A stretch of 64,000 nucleotides of DNA from Microcoleus sp. bin48.metabat.b7b8b9.023 (lineage in GTDB: Bacteria > Cyanobacteriota > Cyanobacteriia > Cyanobacteriales > Microcoleaceae). The stretch spans positions 1-64,000 of the forward strand of contig NZ_JAAFKG010000034.1 in assembly GCF_013299185.1 (NCBI RefSeq), in the 5' to 3' direction. Positions within the stretch are counted from its first letter, which is position 1. Each line of letters begins with the position of its first letter. Below are positions 34,517 to 43,900 of this stretch, one piece after another. The translations under genes were made by a program, and so were the position numbers. The notes under the pieces are model-generated. The model saw only the letters and a list, made by a program, of their open reading frames with translations, searched no databases and had not been told where the DNA came from.

Positions 34517-37500
34517 ATGTCAACTTTTTCTCTTAATCGCTTAGCTGCCAAACTTTCAGGAAAAATGCCGCTGCAAACTGTACTCATAGTTCCGTTTGTC
34601 TTGCAAGTATTTGCAGCAGTGGGAATTGTGGGATATTTATCATTTAAGAACTCTCAAAAAGCCGTGAACGATCTTGCAGATCAGTTAATGGGGGAAGTGA
34701 GCAATCGCATCGAGCAAAATTTGATAACTTATTTGCAAACTCCGCACCAAATCAATCAAAGCAAGCTGGATGCACTGAAGCTGGGTTTTGTGAACATCAA
34801 AGACTTGCCAGCTTGGGAAAAGTATCTGTGGCGGCAAGTGCAATTATATCCTTATATCAATTTTACCTCCTTCGCCAATCGCAATGGAGAATACCGCACT
34901 GGCGAAAAGATGTCGAATGGGACTTTATTGATTAACGCCTCCGGCCCGTCTACCAAATTTAATTTTTATTCCTACAATACTAATGATAGTGGCGATCGCA
35001 CAAAAATAGCAGCCACCATCAAAAACTTCGACATCCGACAGAACCCTTTATACAAAGATGCCTCTGTAGCAGGCAAAACCACTTGGAGTTCAGTTGATGT
35101 CTCCTTGCTAGAACCCACACTGCTTGTCAGCGCGCTGCAACCAGTTTACAACAACCAGAAACAGCTAGACGGAGTATTAATTACGGCTTTGCGTCTGGAC
35201 AGTATCGGTGAATTTTTAAACAGCCTCAAAATAGGCAAATCCGGTCAAACTTTTATTATCGAAAGAAAGGGAACGCTGCTGGCAACTTCCACCCCAGAAA
35301 AACCTTTCCGCAACAAAAACGGTAAAAAACAACAGTTTCAAGTCAAAGAAAGCAGCGATATCGTAACCCAGAGTACAGCTAAATACTTAGAAAGTCACTT
35401 TCAAGACTTGCAGCAAATTACCAAATCGAAACTAATCCATTTTGAAATCAACGGCAAGCAGCAATTTTTAAAAGTTATGCCATTCCAAGATGGCAAAGGT
35501 TTAGATTGGCTCATTGTCGTCGTCGTTCCAGAAGCCGATTTTATGGAACAAATAAATGCCGGCAATAGAACTACAATCTTGCTATGTCTGGCAGCTTTGG
35601 CTATAGCTACTGCGATCGGAATTTGCACTTCTCGCTGGATTACCAAACCAATTCTAAAATTAAAAGATGCAGCAATAGATTTGTCTCAAGGACAATTTGA
35701 CAGAACTGTCAAGCTCGATCGTTCCGACGAGTTGGGCGTGCTTGCTACTGCTTTTAACAGCATGGCAGCACAACTGCAAACATCTTTTAGTGCCTTAGAA
35801 GCTAAAAATACCCAATTGCAGCAACTGGACAAACTGAAAGACGAATTCTTAGCCAATACTTCCCACGAACTCCGCACTCCCCTCAACGGCATTATTGGGA
35901 TTGCAGAATCTTTGATAGACGGTGCTACCGGGAAACTGCCAGAAACGACCAATTTCAACTTAGCTTTGATTGCATCGTCAGGAAAAAGATTGGCTTCTTT
36001 AATAAACGATATCCTCGACTTTTCTCAGCTCAAACACAAAAGTCTTGAACTGCAAACTAAGTCAGTCAACCTCCGAGAAATCGTCTTTGTGATTCTCAAA
36101 TTATGTCAGCCATTGGTAGGCACAAAAAAATTGCAATTGATTAACTCAGTTGCTCCGGAATTGCCACCAATAGCAGCCGACGAGAATCGTTTGGAGCAAA
36201 TACTTTATAACTTAATCGGCAACGCGATTAAATTCACTGAAAGCGGCACAGTTGAGATTTCAGCAGCATTGATAGCGAGCCATGAAGAATCATCACCTAA
36301 TCCCCAATTGGCGATTACTGTATCCGACACAGGCATTGGCATCCCCGAAAATAAATTAGAGCAAATTTTTGAATCCTTTGAACAAGCTGACGGTTCCACT
36401 GCTAGAGAATATGGTGGGACGGGTTTAGGGTTGGCTGTTGCCAAGAAATTAGTGGAATTACACGGCGGTAAAATCTCGGTATCTTCAAGTGTAGGCGTAG
36501 GTTCCCAATTCATATTTACTTTACCCGTCTCAGAGAGTCAGCCGGAAATTAGCAGCAAACAGCCTGGTTTAACCGAGGGCGAGGAGATTTTAATCGCTCC
36601 TGAATTAGACCCCGAATTATCTCTAGTAAATTCTACTATCTTAACCAAAATGGACTTGATAGAAGAAGGTGAAAAAGTAAAAGTTTTAGTGGTCGATGAT
36701 GAACCAATTAACATTCAGGTCATTATCAATAATCTCGCTCTGGAAAACTATGCGATCACTCAAGCGATCAACGGTAGAGAAGCTTTAAATCTGATTGAAT
36801 CAGGATTTAAGCCCGACTTGATTTTACTCGACGTAATGATGCCGCAGATGACTGGTTATGAAGTCTGTCGAGCAGTTCGCCAACAATACTCACCTTTGGA
36901 AATGCCGATTCTGATGCTGACGGCCAAAAATCAAACGAGTGACTTGGTAGAAGCTTTTAACTCAGAAGCGAATGATTATATAACTAAACCTTTTATCAAA
37001 AAGGAATTGTTAGCCCGAATCAAGACGCAAATTAGTCTCGCAAAACTGAATGCAGCTTACGGCAAGTTTGTGCCGCACGATTTTTTAAAGTTGCTTGAAA
37101 GACCGAGTATTATTGAAGTCAAATTAGGCGACAATCAGGAAAAGAATATGACTGTACTTTTTGCTGATATTCGCTCTTTTACGGTACTTTCAGAACAGAT
37201 GACACCAGCCGAAAACTTTGCATTTATCAATAGTTACTTGGGAAGGGTTAGCCCTGCAATCAGGGAAAACAACGGGTTTATTGATAAATATATTGGCGAT
37301 GCAGTGATGGCTTTGTTTCCGACATCTCCATCAGATGGTGTGCGAGCAGCCATTGATATGCAAAAAGAATTGAGTATCTACAACGAGCAGCGAGAACAAA
37401 ACGGCTTGTTGCCGATCGCGATCGGCATTGGTTTGCACGCGGGAAATTTGATGTTGGGTACAATTGGCGAGCGAGAACGGATGGAAAGTACCGTGATTTC

Positions 37501-37915
37501 TGATGCGGTGAATCTCGCGTCTCGTTTGGAAGGATTGACTAAGGTTTACGGCTCGGGGATTCTCGTTAGCGGTGAAATTATCGATCGCCTGGACGATTCA
37601 GAAACATACAACTACAGATTTGTCGATCGAGTAACGGTGAAAGGAAAGACAACTGCTGTGTCGGTGTTTGAAATTTATGATGCAGAAACAGAACAAAGCA
37701 TTCTCCTCAAACAGCAAACTGCGGAGATTTTTCAAGAAGCTCTCAATTTTTACTACCAGAAAAAATTTGTTGCTGCTCAAAAAGTATTTGAGAATATTTT
37801 AGAAATCAATCCTGAGGATCTGGTAGCCACGCTATATTTCAAGCGTTCTCGCAAGTATCGAATGTATGGAGTACCCGAGGGGTGGTCTGGGGTGGAAGAC
37901 GGGGCGGAAAAGTAG
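34517..37915 (+). CDS. Hybrid histidine kinase - receiver - nucleotide cyclase 2
   Basis: 1132 residues with the same plan as its neighbour. TM helix (residues about 18-42, ending [10 protein letters not shown]), a dCache-type extracellular sensor (about 45-350), second TM ([17 protein letters not shown]), HAMP, HisKA with His450 in [12 protein letters not shown], HATPase ([31 protein letters not shown]), receiver Asp772 in LILLDVMMP, class III cyclase with Asp884 (FADIRSF) and Asp928 (GDAVMALFP), and a C-terminal TPR-like tail ending YGVPEGWSG. The sensor sequence is closer to that of cyclase 3 (QAV-x-LADxLxGE after the first TM) than to cyclase 1. Domains from HisKA onwards are strongly conserved with cyclase 1, pointing to tandem duplication with sensor replacement. 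ATG start; no strong ribosome site seen. Confidence 0.93.
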   Translation: MSTFSLNRLAAKLSGKMPLQTVLIVPFVLQVFAAVGIVGYLSFKNSQKAVNDLADQLMGEVSNRIEQNLITYLQTPHQINQSKLDALKLGFVNIKDLPAWEKYLWRQVQLYPYINFTSFANRNGEYRTGEKMSNGTLLINASGPSTKFNFYSYNTNDSGDRTKIAATIKNFDIRQNPLYKDASVAGKTTWSSVDVSLLEPTLLVSALQPVYNNQKQLDGVLITALRLDSIGEFLNSLKIGKSGQTFIIERKGTLLATSTPEKPFRNKNGKKQQFQVKESSDIVTQSTAKYLESHFQDLQQITKSKLIHFEINGKQQFLKVMPFQDGKGLDWLIVVVVPEADFMEQINAGNRTTILLCLAALAIATAIGICTSRWITKPILKLKDAAIDLSQGQFDRTVKLDRSDELGVLATAFNSMAAQLQTSFSALEAKNTQLQQLDKLKDEFLANTSHELRTPLNGIIGIAESLIDGATGKLPETTNFNLALIASSGKRLASLINDILDFSQLKHKSLELQTKSVNLREIVFVILKLCQPLVGTKKLQLINSVAPELPPIAADENRLEQILYNLIGNAIKFTESGTVEISAALIASHEESSPNPQLAITVSDTGIGIPENKLEQIFESFEQADGSTAREYGGTGLGLAVAKKLVELHGGKISVSSSVGVGSQFIFTLPVSESQPEISSKQPGLTEGEEILIAPELDPELSLVNSTILTKMDLIEEGEKVKVLVVDDEPINIQVIINNLALENYAITQAINGREALNLIESGFKPDLILLDVMMPQMTGYEVCRAVRQQYSPLEMPILMLTAKNQTSDLVEAFNSEANDYITKPFIKKELLARIKTQISLAKLNAAYGKFVPHDFLKLLERPSIIEVKLGDNQEKNMTVLFADIRSFTVLSEQMTPAENFAFINSYLGRVSPAIRENNGFIDKYIGDAVMALFPTSPSDGVRAAIDMQKELSIYNEQREQNGLLPIAIGIGLHAGNLMLGTIGERERMESTVISDAVNLASRLEGLTKVYGSGILVSGEIIDRLDDSETYNYRFVDRVTVKGKTTAVSVFEIYDAETEQSILLKQQTAEIFQEALNFYYQKKFVAAQKVFENILEINPEDLVATLYFKRSRKYRMYGVPEGWSGVEDGAEK

Positions 37916-37940
37916 GTGGCTTTTCTAAGGAAGAGTTCAA

Positions 37941-37969
37941 CAGTTGACAGTTGACAGTTGACAGTTGAC
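37941..37969. repeat. Heptamer array (GTTGACA), 4 copies
   Basis: Four copies of the cyanobacterial heptamer, 25 bases after the stop of cyclase 2. They are directly followed by a dispersed repeat (GAGCGACCTCTACCTAGAAG ... GAGAGGCTTTCAACC) that recurs at about 39578-39663, again right after heptamers. Confidence 0.9.
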
Positions 37970-37974
37970 CATGG

Positions 37975-38061
37975 GAGAGCGACCTCTACCTAGAAGTCAG
38001 AGGATTGAAGTAATGAATAGTCTGATTTTAATTTCTCCCTCAAAGGGAGAGGCTTTCAACC
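37975..38061. repeat. Dispersed repeat GCGACCTCTACCTAGAA, copy 1
   Basis: Shares GCGACCTCTACCTAGAA, GAGGATTG-AGTAATGAATAGTCT and GAGAGGCTTTCAACC with 39578-39663. Frames through it are not regarded as genes. Confidence 0.75.
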
Positions 38062-38132
38062 AATTATTTGTGGTAAAAAGAGGATTCGGGAAGAAGACTT
38101 TAGTTATGGAGGAGAGAAGGAAGCGATCGCAT

Positions 38133-38251
38133 TGGGAGCATCTCTGTTTTGTAAAAAGCATTTTTTTATTGTAGTGCGAGCGTCCGCGCTCGCGTATTGT
38201 ACAATACGCGAGCGCGGATAGCACTGTAAATGCAAAACTGATATGCTCCCA
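38133..38251. mobile_element. 119-bp MITE with 6-bp target duplication
   Basis: Terminal inverted repeats TGGGAGCATCTCTGTTTTG and CAAAACTGATATGCTCCCA, inner inverted arms GTGCGAGCG/..GCAC, and at the centre a perfect 34-base palindrome (38184-38217, CCGCGCTCGCGTATTGT and its complement). The element is bracketed by the direct repeat TCGCAT at 38127-38132 and 38252-38257, consistent with a target-site duplication. It has no coding capacity. Confidence 0.8.
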
Positions 38252-38361
38252 TCGCATTGGTGTCAGCATTTAAAAACGTTCTCAGCGTCGGGTGCGGTTG
38301 CTATAAAAGATAGGGCGCGCACGGCACGCCCTACTCTGTTTAAAATATGGTAGTACAAACT

Positions 38362-38634
38362 TTAAAATACAGTTGTACAAACGCCCAATTTATTCCAAGT
38401 TTTCGGGCCGACAATGCCATCAGCAGCGATTTTTTGTTGCTGTTGAAAACTGATGACTGCTTGTTGGGTTTTCGCGCCGAACGATCCATCAGTATTTAGG
38501 GAAGCTCCACTGACATTTAAAAGTCGTTGGAGGTAGCGGACATCCTCATTTTGGGTGACAGCATCGTTGCGTTGGAGTAGGGGAAAATAACGGCAGGAAG
38601 GTAATTCAAGGCGAGTTGCGTTTGTGGTTTGCAT
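38362..38634 (-). CDS. Small peptidoglycan-binding domain protein A
   Basis: 90 residues from the ATG of MQTTNATRL, chosen because its two neighbours start at the same MQTTN. Five residues further upstream another ATG is possible. It consists of a single PG_binding_1 domain: EDVRYLQRLLNVSG, DGSFGAKTQQAVISFQQQQKI, ADGIVGPKTWNKL. This three-helix fold binds cell-wall peptidoglycan and is usually attached to a hydrolase. Here there is no enzyme domain, signal peptide or membrane anchor, so localisation is unclear. It is the most diverged of three tandem copies. Confidence 0.85.
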   Translation of the reverse strand: MQTTNATRLELPSCRYFPLLQRNDAVTQNEDVRYLQRLLNVSGASLNTDGSFGAKTQQAVISFQQQQKIAADGIVGPKTWNKLGVCTTVF

Positions 38635-38704
38635 GGTTGGATTCTCCATTTATTGTTTGCAAATTGCGATCGACAAAAAAGTGCGGGCAAATGTTGGCAG
38701 TGAT

Positions 38705-38986
38705 TTAACAAGGAGGTTCGCTAACGCAAGCGCCTAATTTCGTCCAAGTTTGCTGGCCAACAATGCCATCTACAGTAATCTTATTTTTCTTTTGAAAGTT
38801 GATGACTGCTTGTTCGGTTTTGGCACCGAAGAATCCATCAGTTGCTACGGGATATCCTTTTTTAACTAAGGATTGTTGGAGATAGCGCACGTCTTTATTG
38901 GCGGCAGGGCTGCTATCATTTCGTCGCAGTGTGGGCAAGGAAGAGCACATCGGTAATTGAGCCTGAATTTCGTTTGTGGTTTGCAT
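38705..38986 (-). CDS. Small peptidoglycan-binding domain protein B
   Basis: 93 residues from MQTTNEIQAQL. A longer frame exists, but its extra 26 codons are the upstream repeat sequence shared by all copies. A single PG_binding_1 domain with KDVRYLQQSLVKKGYPV, DGFFGAKTEQAVINF and VDGIVGQQTWTKLGAC. Two cysteines are shared with the next copy. From residue 27 to the C-terminus it is nearly identical to copy C, and the DNA repeats with a period of 353 bp, so the duplication is recent. No signal peptide. Confidence 0.85.
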   Translation of the reverse strand: MQTTNEIQAQLPMCSSLPTLRRNDSSPAANKDVRYLQQSLVKKGYPVATDGFFGAKTEQAVINFQKKNKITVDGIVGQQTWTKLGACVSEPPC

Positions 38987-39057
38987 GGTTTTATTGGGAT
39001 TAGTGGTTTGCAAGTTGTTTGGAAAGTAGAGAAGCAAAAGAAAATGTTGGCAGTGAT

Positions 39058-39339
39058 TTAACAAGCAGGTTCGTTAACGCAAGCGCCTAATTTCGTCCAA
39101 GTTTGCTGGCCAACAATGCCATCTACAGTAATCTTATTTTTCTTTTGAAAGTTGATGACTGCTTGTTCAGTTTTCGCGCCGAAGAATCCATCAGTTGCTA
39201 CGGGATATCCTTTTTTCACTAAGGATTGTTGGAGATAGCGCACGTCTTTATTGGCGGCAGGGCTGCTATCATCTCGTTGCAGTGTGGGCAAGGAATAGCA
39301 AAGAGGTAATTGAGCTTGAGCTTGGTTTGTGGTTTGCAT
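39058..39339 (-). CDS. Small peptidoglycan-binding domain protein C
   Basis: 93 residues, MQTTNQAQAQL..., a single PG_binding_1 domain almost identical to copy B (differences are confined to the first 27 residues and the last five, NEPAC against SEPPC). The gene, its upstream AAACCATGCAAACCACAAA region and the post-stop sequence are all duplicated. It probably heads a three-gene reverse-strand cluster (C-B-A). A decayed fourth copy lies at 40390-40520. Role in wall binding is by family; its partner enzyme is unknown. Confidence 0.85.
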   Translation of the reverse strand: MQTTNQAQAQLPLCYSLPTLQRDDSSPAANKDVRYLQQSLVKKGYPVATDGFFGAKTEQAVINFQKKNKITVDGIVGQQTWTKLGACVNEPAC

Positions 39340-39487
39340 GGTTTTATTGGGGATTAGTGGTTTGCAAGTTGTTTGAACCTGCTATTCCCTAGTTGTAGCT
39401 GTGGTGGAAAGTGCTTTAACAGTCACTTTTTTTAGTGACGCTTGTTTGAGGTAGCTCAGATGAGTGACAGAAGACAGGAGGTTCGTT

Positions 39488-39571
39488 CAGTTGGCAGTTG
39501 ACAGTTGACAGTTGACAGTTGTAGGGGCGGTGCCCCCGTGCCCGCCCTCTTAGTTCACAGTTGACAGTTGA
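39488..39571. repeat. Heptamer array split by a GGGGCGGTGCCCCCG repeat
   Basis: Four to five GTTGACA units, a roughly 35-base G/C-rich hairpin sequence, then two more units. It looks like one repeat inserted into another. Confidence 0.8.
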
Positions 39572-39806
39572 TCTGGGATAGCGACCTCTACCTAGAAATC
39601 CGAGGATTGGAGTAATGAATAGTCTTTTTTTAACTTCTACGCCAAAGAGAGAGGCTTTCAACCCATTCTTTAGCGTATTGAGATAGTGCTTGGTTATTTC
39701 ATATAAAATATTTTATATTGCAGAATATAATATCGGGATTTTTGGGTTCAAATTAGCTTAAGTATCGCTGCTAGCAACTATTTTTTTAATGATATATTCA
39801 AACACG

Positions 39807-39838
39807 AAAATCCCCAACTATTAATAGTTGGGGATTTT
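39807..39838. terminator. Perfect 32-base palindrome, bidirectional terminator
   Basis: AAAATCCCCAACTATT followed at once by AATAGTTGGGGATTTT: a perfect inverted repeat with A-tract before and T-tract after, able to end transcription on either strand between the peptidoglycan-binding cluster and the membrane-protein gene. Confidence 0.75.
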
Positions 39839-39861
39839 CTAGATATGGCGCGCTTGGGCCA

Positions 39862-39931
39862 AGGTACGTAGTTGCGCTTCAGCGCTCTTTATTGATATTG
39901 TTAAAGAGCGCTGAAGCGCAACTACGTACCT
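39862..39931. repeat. 30-bp perfect stem of the GCGCTGAAGCGCAACTACGT family
   Basis: Arms 39862-39891 and 39902-39931 are perfect inverted repeats around a 10-base loop. A half copy is at 13879-13912. It may also act as terminator of the next reverse-strand gene. Confidence 0.85.
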
Positions 39932-39968
39932 AGTCAGTAAAGTTGAATAGACTTGCTGCACAAACAAC

Positions 39969-40175
39969 CTATTTTTTTTCTGCTTCTTTTTCTGAAGGTG
40001 AAGGAGCTAGCAGACCGGAGATGGCGCCGATCGCATTACTGCCAATCACAACAAAAAGCGGAGGGATTTCCTTGCCCATGACAGAGAGTGTCATGCCAAA
40101 AGTAAGTGAAATCATAATCGAGCCTGCTAAACTGCCAACAATTAGGCGGTAACAAAAGTTATCAGATTTATACAT
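39969..40175 (-). CDS. Small two-TM membrane protein, unknown
   Basis: 68 residues with two hydrophobic segments (LIVGSLAGSIMISLTFGMTLSV, about 11-32; PLFVVIGSNAIGAISGLLA, about 39-57) and a charged C-terminal tail SEKEAEKK. Size and topology are holin-like, but I do not recognise the family. The ATG at 40175 is the only good start, and the strong palindrome after the stop supports a transcribed gene. It lies beside the peptidoglycan-binding cluster, which makes a wall-related role conceivable but unproven. Confidence 0.6.
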   Translation of the reverse strand: MYKSDNFCYRLIVGSLAGSIMISLTFGMTLSVMGKEIPPLFVVIGSNAIGAISGLLAPSPSEKEAEKK

Positions 40176-40389
40176 GATTAATTCAATTGCGAACGATAGT
40201 TGACTGCCAAAATTAATATTTATATTGCAAAATAAATCTAATTTGGCGATTTGATGCGATAAAGTTTAGATGCGCTGCTATCAATATTCGAGTGCTCCCA
40301 CGCTCATCTGCCGTTGTCACAAACTTCTAATAGTGGTGCGGGAAATAAGCCCGCTGAATGCTCTATCAGTAATTGCCCAACAAGCTCCG

Positions 40390-40520
40390 CTGGCATTCAA
40401 CCGTCGCTGAAGTTAGCGGACATTTTAATTGTTGATAACGGCATGGTTGCAGGTAGTAAGTAACAATAACGGCGGGAAGGTCATTTAATGTGAATTGCGT
40501 TTGTGCTTTGCATGGTTTTT
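40390..40520 (-). pseudogene. Decayed fourth peptidoglycan-binding gene copy
   Basis: On the plus strand, GAAGTTAGCGGACATTTTAA, ATAACGGCGGGAAGGT, AATTGCGTTTGTG and TTTGCATGG align in order with the 5' half of copy A (GGAGGTAGCGGACAT, ATAACGGCAGGAAGGT, AGTTGCGTTTGTG, TTTGCATGG). The frame is broken and the 3' half is missing or unrecognisable. The duplicated GCTATTCCCCAGTTGTAGCTG flank follows at 40557-40650. Confidence 0.7.
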
Positions 40521-40989
40521 TGATTTGACCTTGGTTGTTTGCGAGTTGTTGAACTTGCTATTCCCCAGTTGTAGCTGTGGGGAAAAGCGGTTTAACAGTC
40601 GCTTTTTCTAGTGACGCTTGTTTGAGGTAGCTTAGATGAGTGACACAAGAAAGGAAGTTGGCTAATATATTTTAATGGATGTAACAGATGGATGTTGAGA
40701 GTTGAGGGTTGAGGGTTGACTTAATTAGACATTCTATGAGGCCGCACTTAATTATGTAAAGTAGCAGGGAATAATTGTGTAGCGGAGATTTATATCATGA
40801 GGTACAATGCGTTAAATCGAGGAATTTGCGTATGTTTGACTCGGTGCTTTTTATTACATCACGCAGCCGGTATTGCTAATTTGGGCCGAATTCGCGATCG
40901 CCAATTAGCTCAAACTAAATTACTAATTACGCTCAAATGCAACAATCTGCGGATTTGGGCTGGATCTCAGAGAAGTTAGACTATTTATT
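40521..40989. other. Upstream region of cyclase 3
   Basis: Holds the second copy of the TTGTTTGAGGTAGCTTAGATGA block (also at 39440-39475), a GTTGAGGGTTGAGGGTTGA heptamer-like stretch and A/T-rich sequence. A 60-codon frame at 40797 lacks support. Confidence 0.55.
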
Positions 40990-43900
40990 ATGTTAGTGAA
41001 AATAATTAGCAGATCGATCGCAAAAATATCTGGTACTGTGCCCCTCGGTTTAGCGCTGACATTACCATTCGTCGTGCAAACTTTCGCTGTAGTCGGTACA
41101 GTTGGATATTTGTCGTTCAAAAATGGACAACAAGCAGTTCAAAAACTCGCAGACAACTTGCAGGGCGAAATCAGTGGGCGCATTCAAGAACACCTCGCCC
41201 ATTACTTAGAAAAACCTTACAATATCGTCCAACTCAACGCAGGTGCAGCTCAACTTGGGAAACTGAAACCTGAAGATTTTAGAGAAACTGAACGCTCGTT
41301 TTGGCAGCAGGTAAAAATATTTTCATCGGTGCGTCAAATCTATTTAGGGACGAAAGAAGGTCAGTTTATTGGAGTTAGTCGAGAAGAATTTGGTCAATTA
41401 GTTGCCAGAATTACAGAAAACTTTCCTCGACGTTCTTTTTATGAGCTGGATGCTTTTGGCGATCGAACGAAGCTGTTGCGTTTTGACCCAAATTATGATT
41501 TGCGAAATCGCCCTTGGTATATTGGTGCAACCGCAGCCGAATCACCGATATGGACTGCGATTTATACATTTTTTCAAGGCGATTTGGGCATCACGGTGGC
41601 TCAGCCATTTTATGATACTCAGGGGGACTTTCGCGGCATCATGGCCGTCGATATTCTTTTGGGTCAAATTAGCGATTTTCTCAGAAAAATCAAAATTAGT
41701 CGATCGGGTCAGGTATTTATTATGGAGCGATCGGGCGCTTTAGTAGGCAGTTCGACGGAGGAAAAACCGTACATTACTGACGCCAGTGGCAAATTGCAAC
41801 GCTTGCCAGCAATTGATAGCACAAATACCTTAACTGCATCGGCAGCAAAACACATAATTAGTAGTTTCAACTTGAGCTTAGTTGAACCACCACAAAAGCT
41901 ACAATTTAAACTTAACAATCAATCTAATTTTATACATATTATGTCCTATAAAGACCAGGTAGGACTGGATTGGTTGGTGGTGGTAGTAATTCCAGAAAAC
42001 GATTTCATGGATGAAATCAACAGCAACACCCGCAGCACTATTTTACTTTGTATCGGTGCCCTATTTCTATCAATAATTATTGGAACTTTGACAGCGCGAT
42101 CGCTCACAAAGCCAATTCTGCGATTAAACGCAGCAGCCAAAAACCTTGCCGAAGGCGAATGGGAACACACACTAGATCTGGATCTCGATCGCACCGACGA
42201 AATAGGCCAGCTAGCCAAATCCTTTAGCAGCATGGCATCTCAACTGCAAATATCCTTCGCTACCCTAGCAACTCAGAATCAAGAATTGCAGCAACTCGAC
42301 AAACTCAAAGACGAATTCTTAGCCAACACTTCCCACGAATTCCGAACTCCCCTTAACGGAATGATCGGCATTGCCGAATCAATGATTGACGGCGCCACCG
42401 GAATGTTATCCGAAATTCAACAACAAAACCTCTCAATGATTGCCGCTAGCGGCAGGCGGCTCAACGAACTTGTTGACAATATTCTCGACTTTGCCCAACT
42501 CAAAAATCAGAAACTAGAATTGCAGCTTCAGAGTGTAGGATTGAGGTCGATTGTCGAAGTGATTCTTACCGTTTGCCAACATTTAACGGCTGGCAAAGAT
42601 TTGCAATTAATTAATGCCATCGATTCAGATTTGCCATTAGTTTTAGCAGACGAAAACCGGCTGCAACAAATCCTCTACAATTTAATTGGAAATGCGATTA
42701 AATTTACGGAATCCGGCACGATAAAAATATCAGCAGCAATTGTAGATACCGACGGCGAAACATCTCTGGGAGTGTCCCCGTCAAATCTCCCAGAATCAAA
42801 CCCAGATTTTCAAATAGCTGTCACGGTTTCCGACACAGGAATCGGAATTTCTGTCGCGAATCTCGATCGCATTTTTGAACCATTTGAACAAGGCGACGGT
42901 TCCACAGTTAGGCAATACGGGGGCACAGGCTTAGGTTTGACACTCTCCAAACAATTTGTCGAACTCCACGGCGGCAAAATATACGCAGAATCCCAAATCG
43001 ACATCGGTTCGCGTTTCACATTTACCCTACCTCTTTCTCCCGAAACCATTCATCCTAGCGAATCCGGAATAAATCAGCAGCTAGCAGCGCCAATTCAGGA
43101 TTCTGAATCCGCAAATAACAGAAATAAAACTTATTTATCCTGCGATTGGAATTTGCCTAAACCCGCTCCGAATCCATTAGAGCAAACCACTGCGCTATTA
43201 GAAGTCGAAAAATTTAAACTTTTGATAGTTGACGACGATCCAATTAACCTGCAAGTTTTAAACAATCACCTTTCTCTACAAAATTACAGTGTGATTCAGG
43301 CGCTCAATGGCGAACAAGCCTTATCACTCTTGGAAAGCGGGACGCATTTTGACTTAATCATTCTCGATATCATGATGCCCAGAATGTCTGGTTATGAAGT
43401 CTGCGCCAAACTGCGAGAGAAATACCCATCTCACGAGTTGCCCGTAGTGATGCTAACTGCCAAAAATCAAGTATCAGACTTAATATCAGGATTTCAATTC
43501 GGAGCGAATGACTATCTAACTAAACCCTTCTCGAAAGACGAACTGTTAACCAGAATTAAGTCTCACATCAATTTATCGCAAACTAATAGCGCCTACGGGC
43601 GATTTTTCCCCGATGCTTTCTTAGACTTTCTCAAAAAAGAAAGCATTGTGGATATCCAATTAGGGAATCATGTCAGCAAACAAATGGCAGTCATGTTTAG
43701 CGATATTCGCTCGTTTACTGCCCTTTCCGAAACGATGACTCCGCAGCAAAACTTTGACTTTGTTAATGATTACCTGCGAGAAGTAAGTCCAAAAATTAGA
43801 GAACATCACGGCTTTATTGTCAAGTATTTAGGAGATGGGATGATGGCTGTTTTTCCCAACGGTGCTGACGATGCTGTCAAAGGTGGAATCGCTAAACTGC

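Larger units (their letters stand above)
39340..39968. other. 629-bp repeat-filled interval
   Basis: No gene. In order: a GCTATTCCC-TAGTTGTAGCTGTGG region duplicated at 40555-40650; heptamers (GTTGACA) at 39488-39521 and 39556-39571 separated by a GTAGGGGCGGTGCCCCCGTG CCCGCCC hairpin insert; the second copy of the GCGACCTCTACCTAGAA repeat; and two large palindromes listed separately. Confidence 0.75.

Noticed and set aside
37965-38269. Frames on both strands near 38.0-38.3 kb
   Set aside because: They consist of the dispersed GCGACCTCTACC repeat and the MITE rather than a gene.
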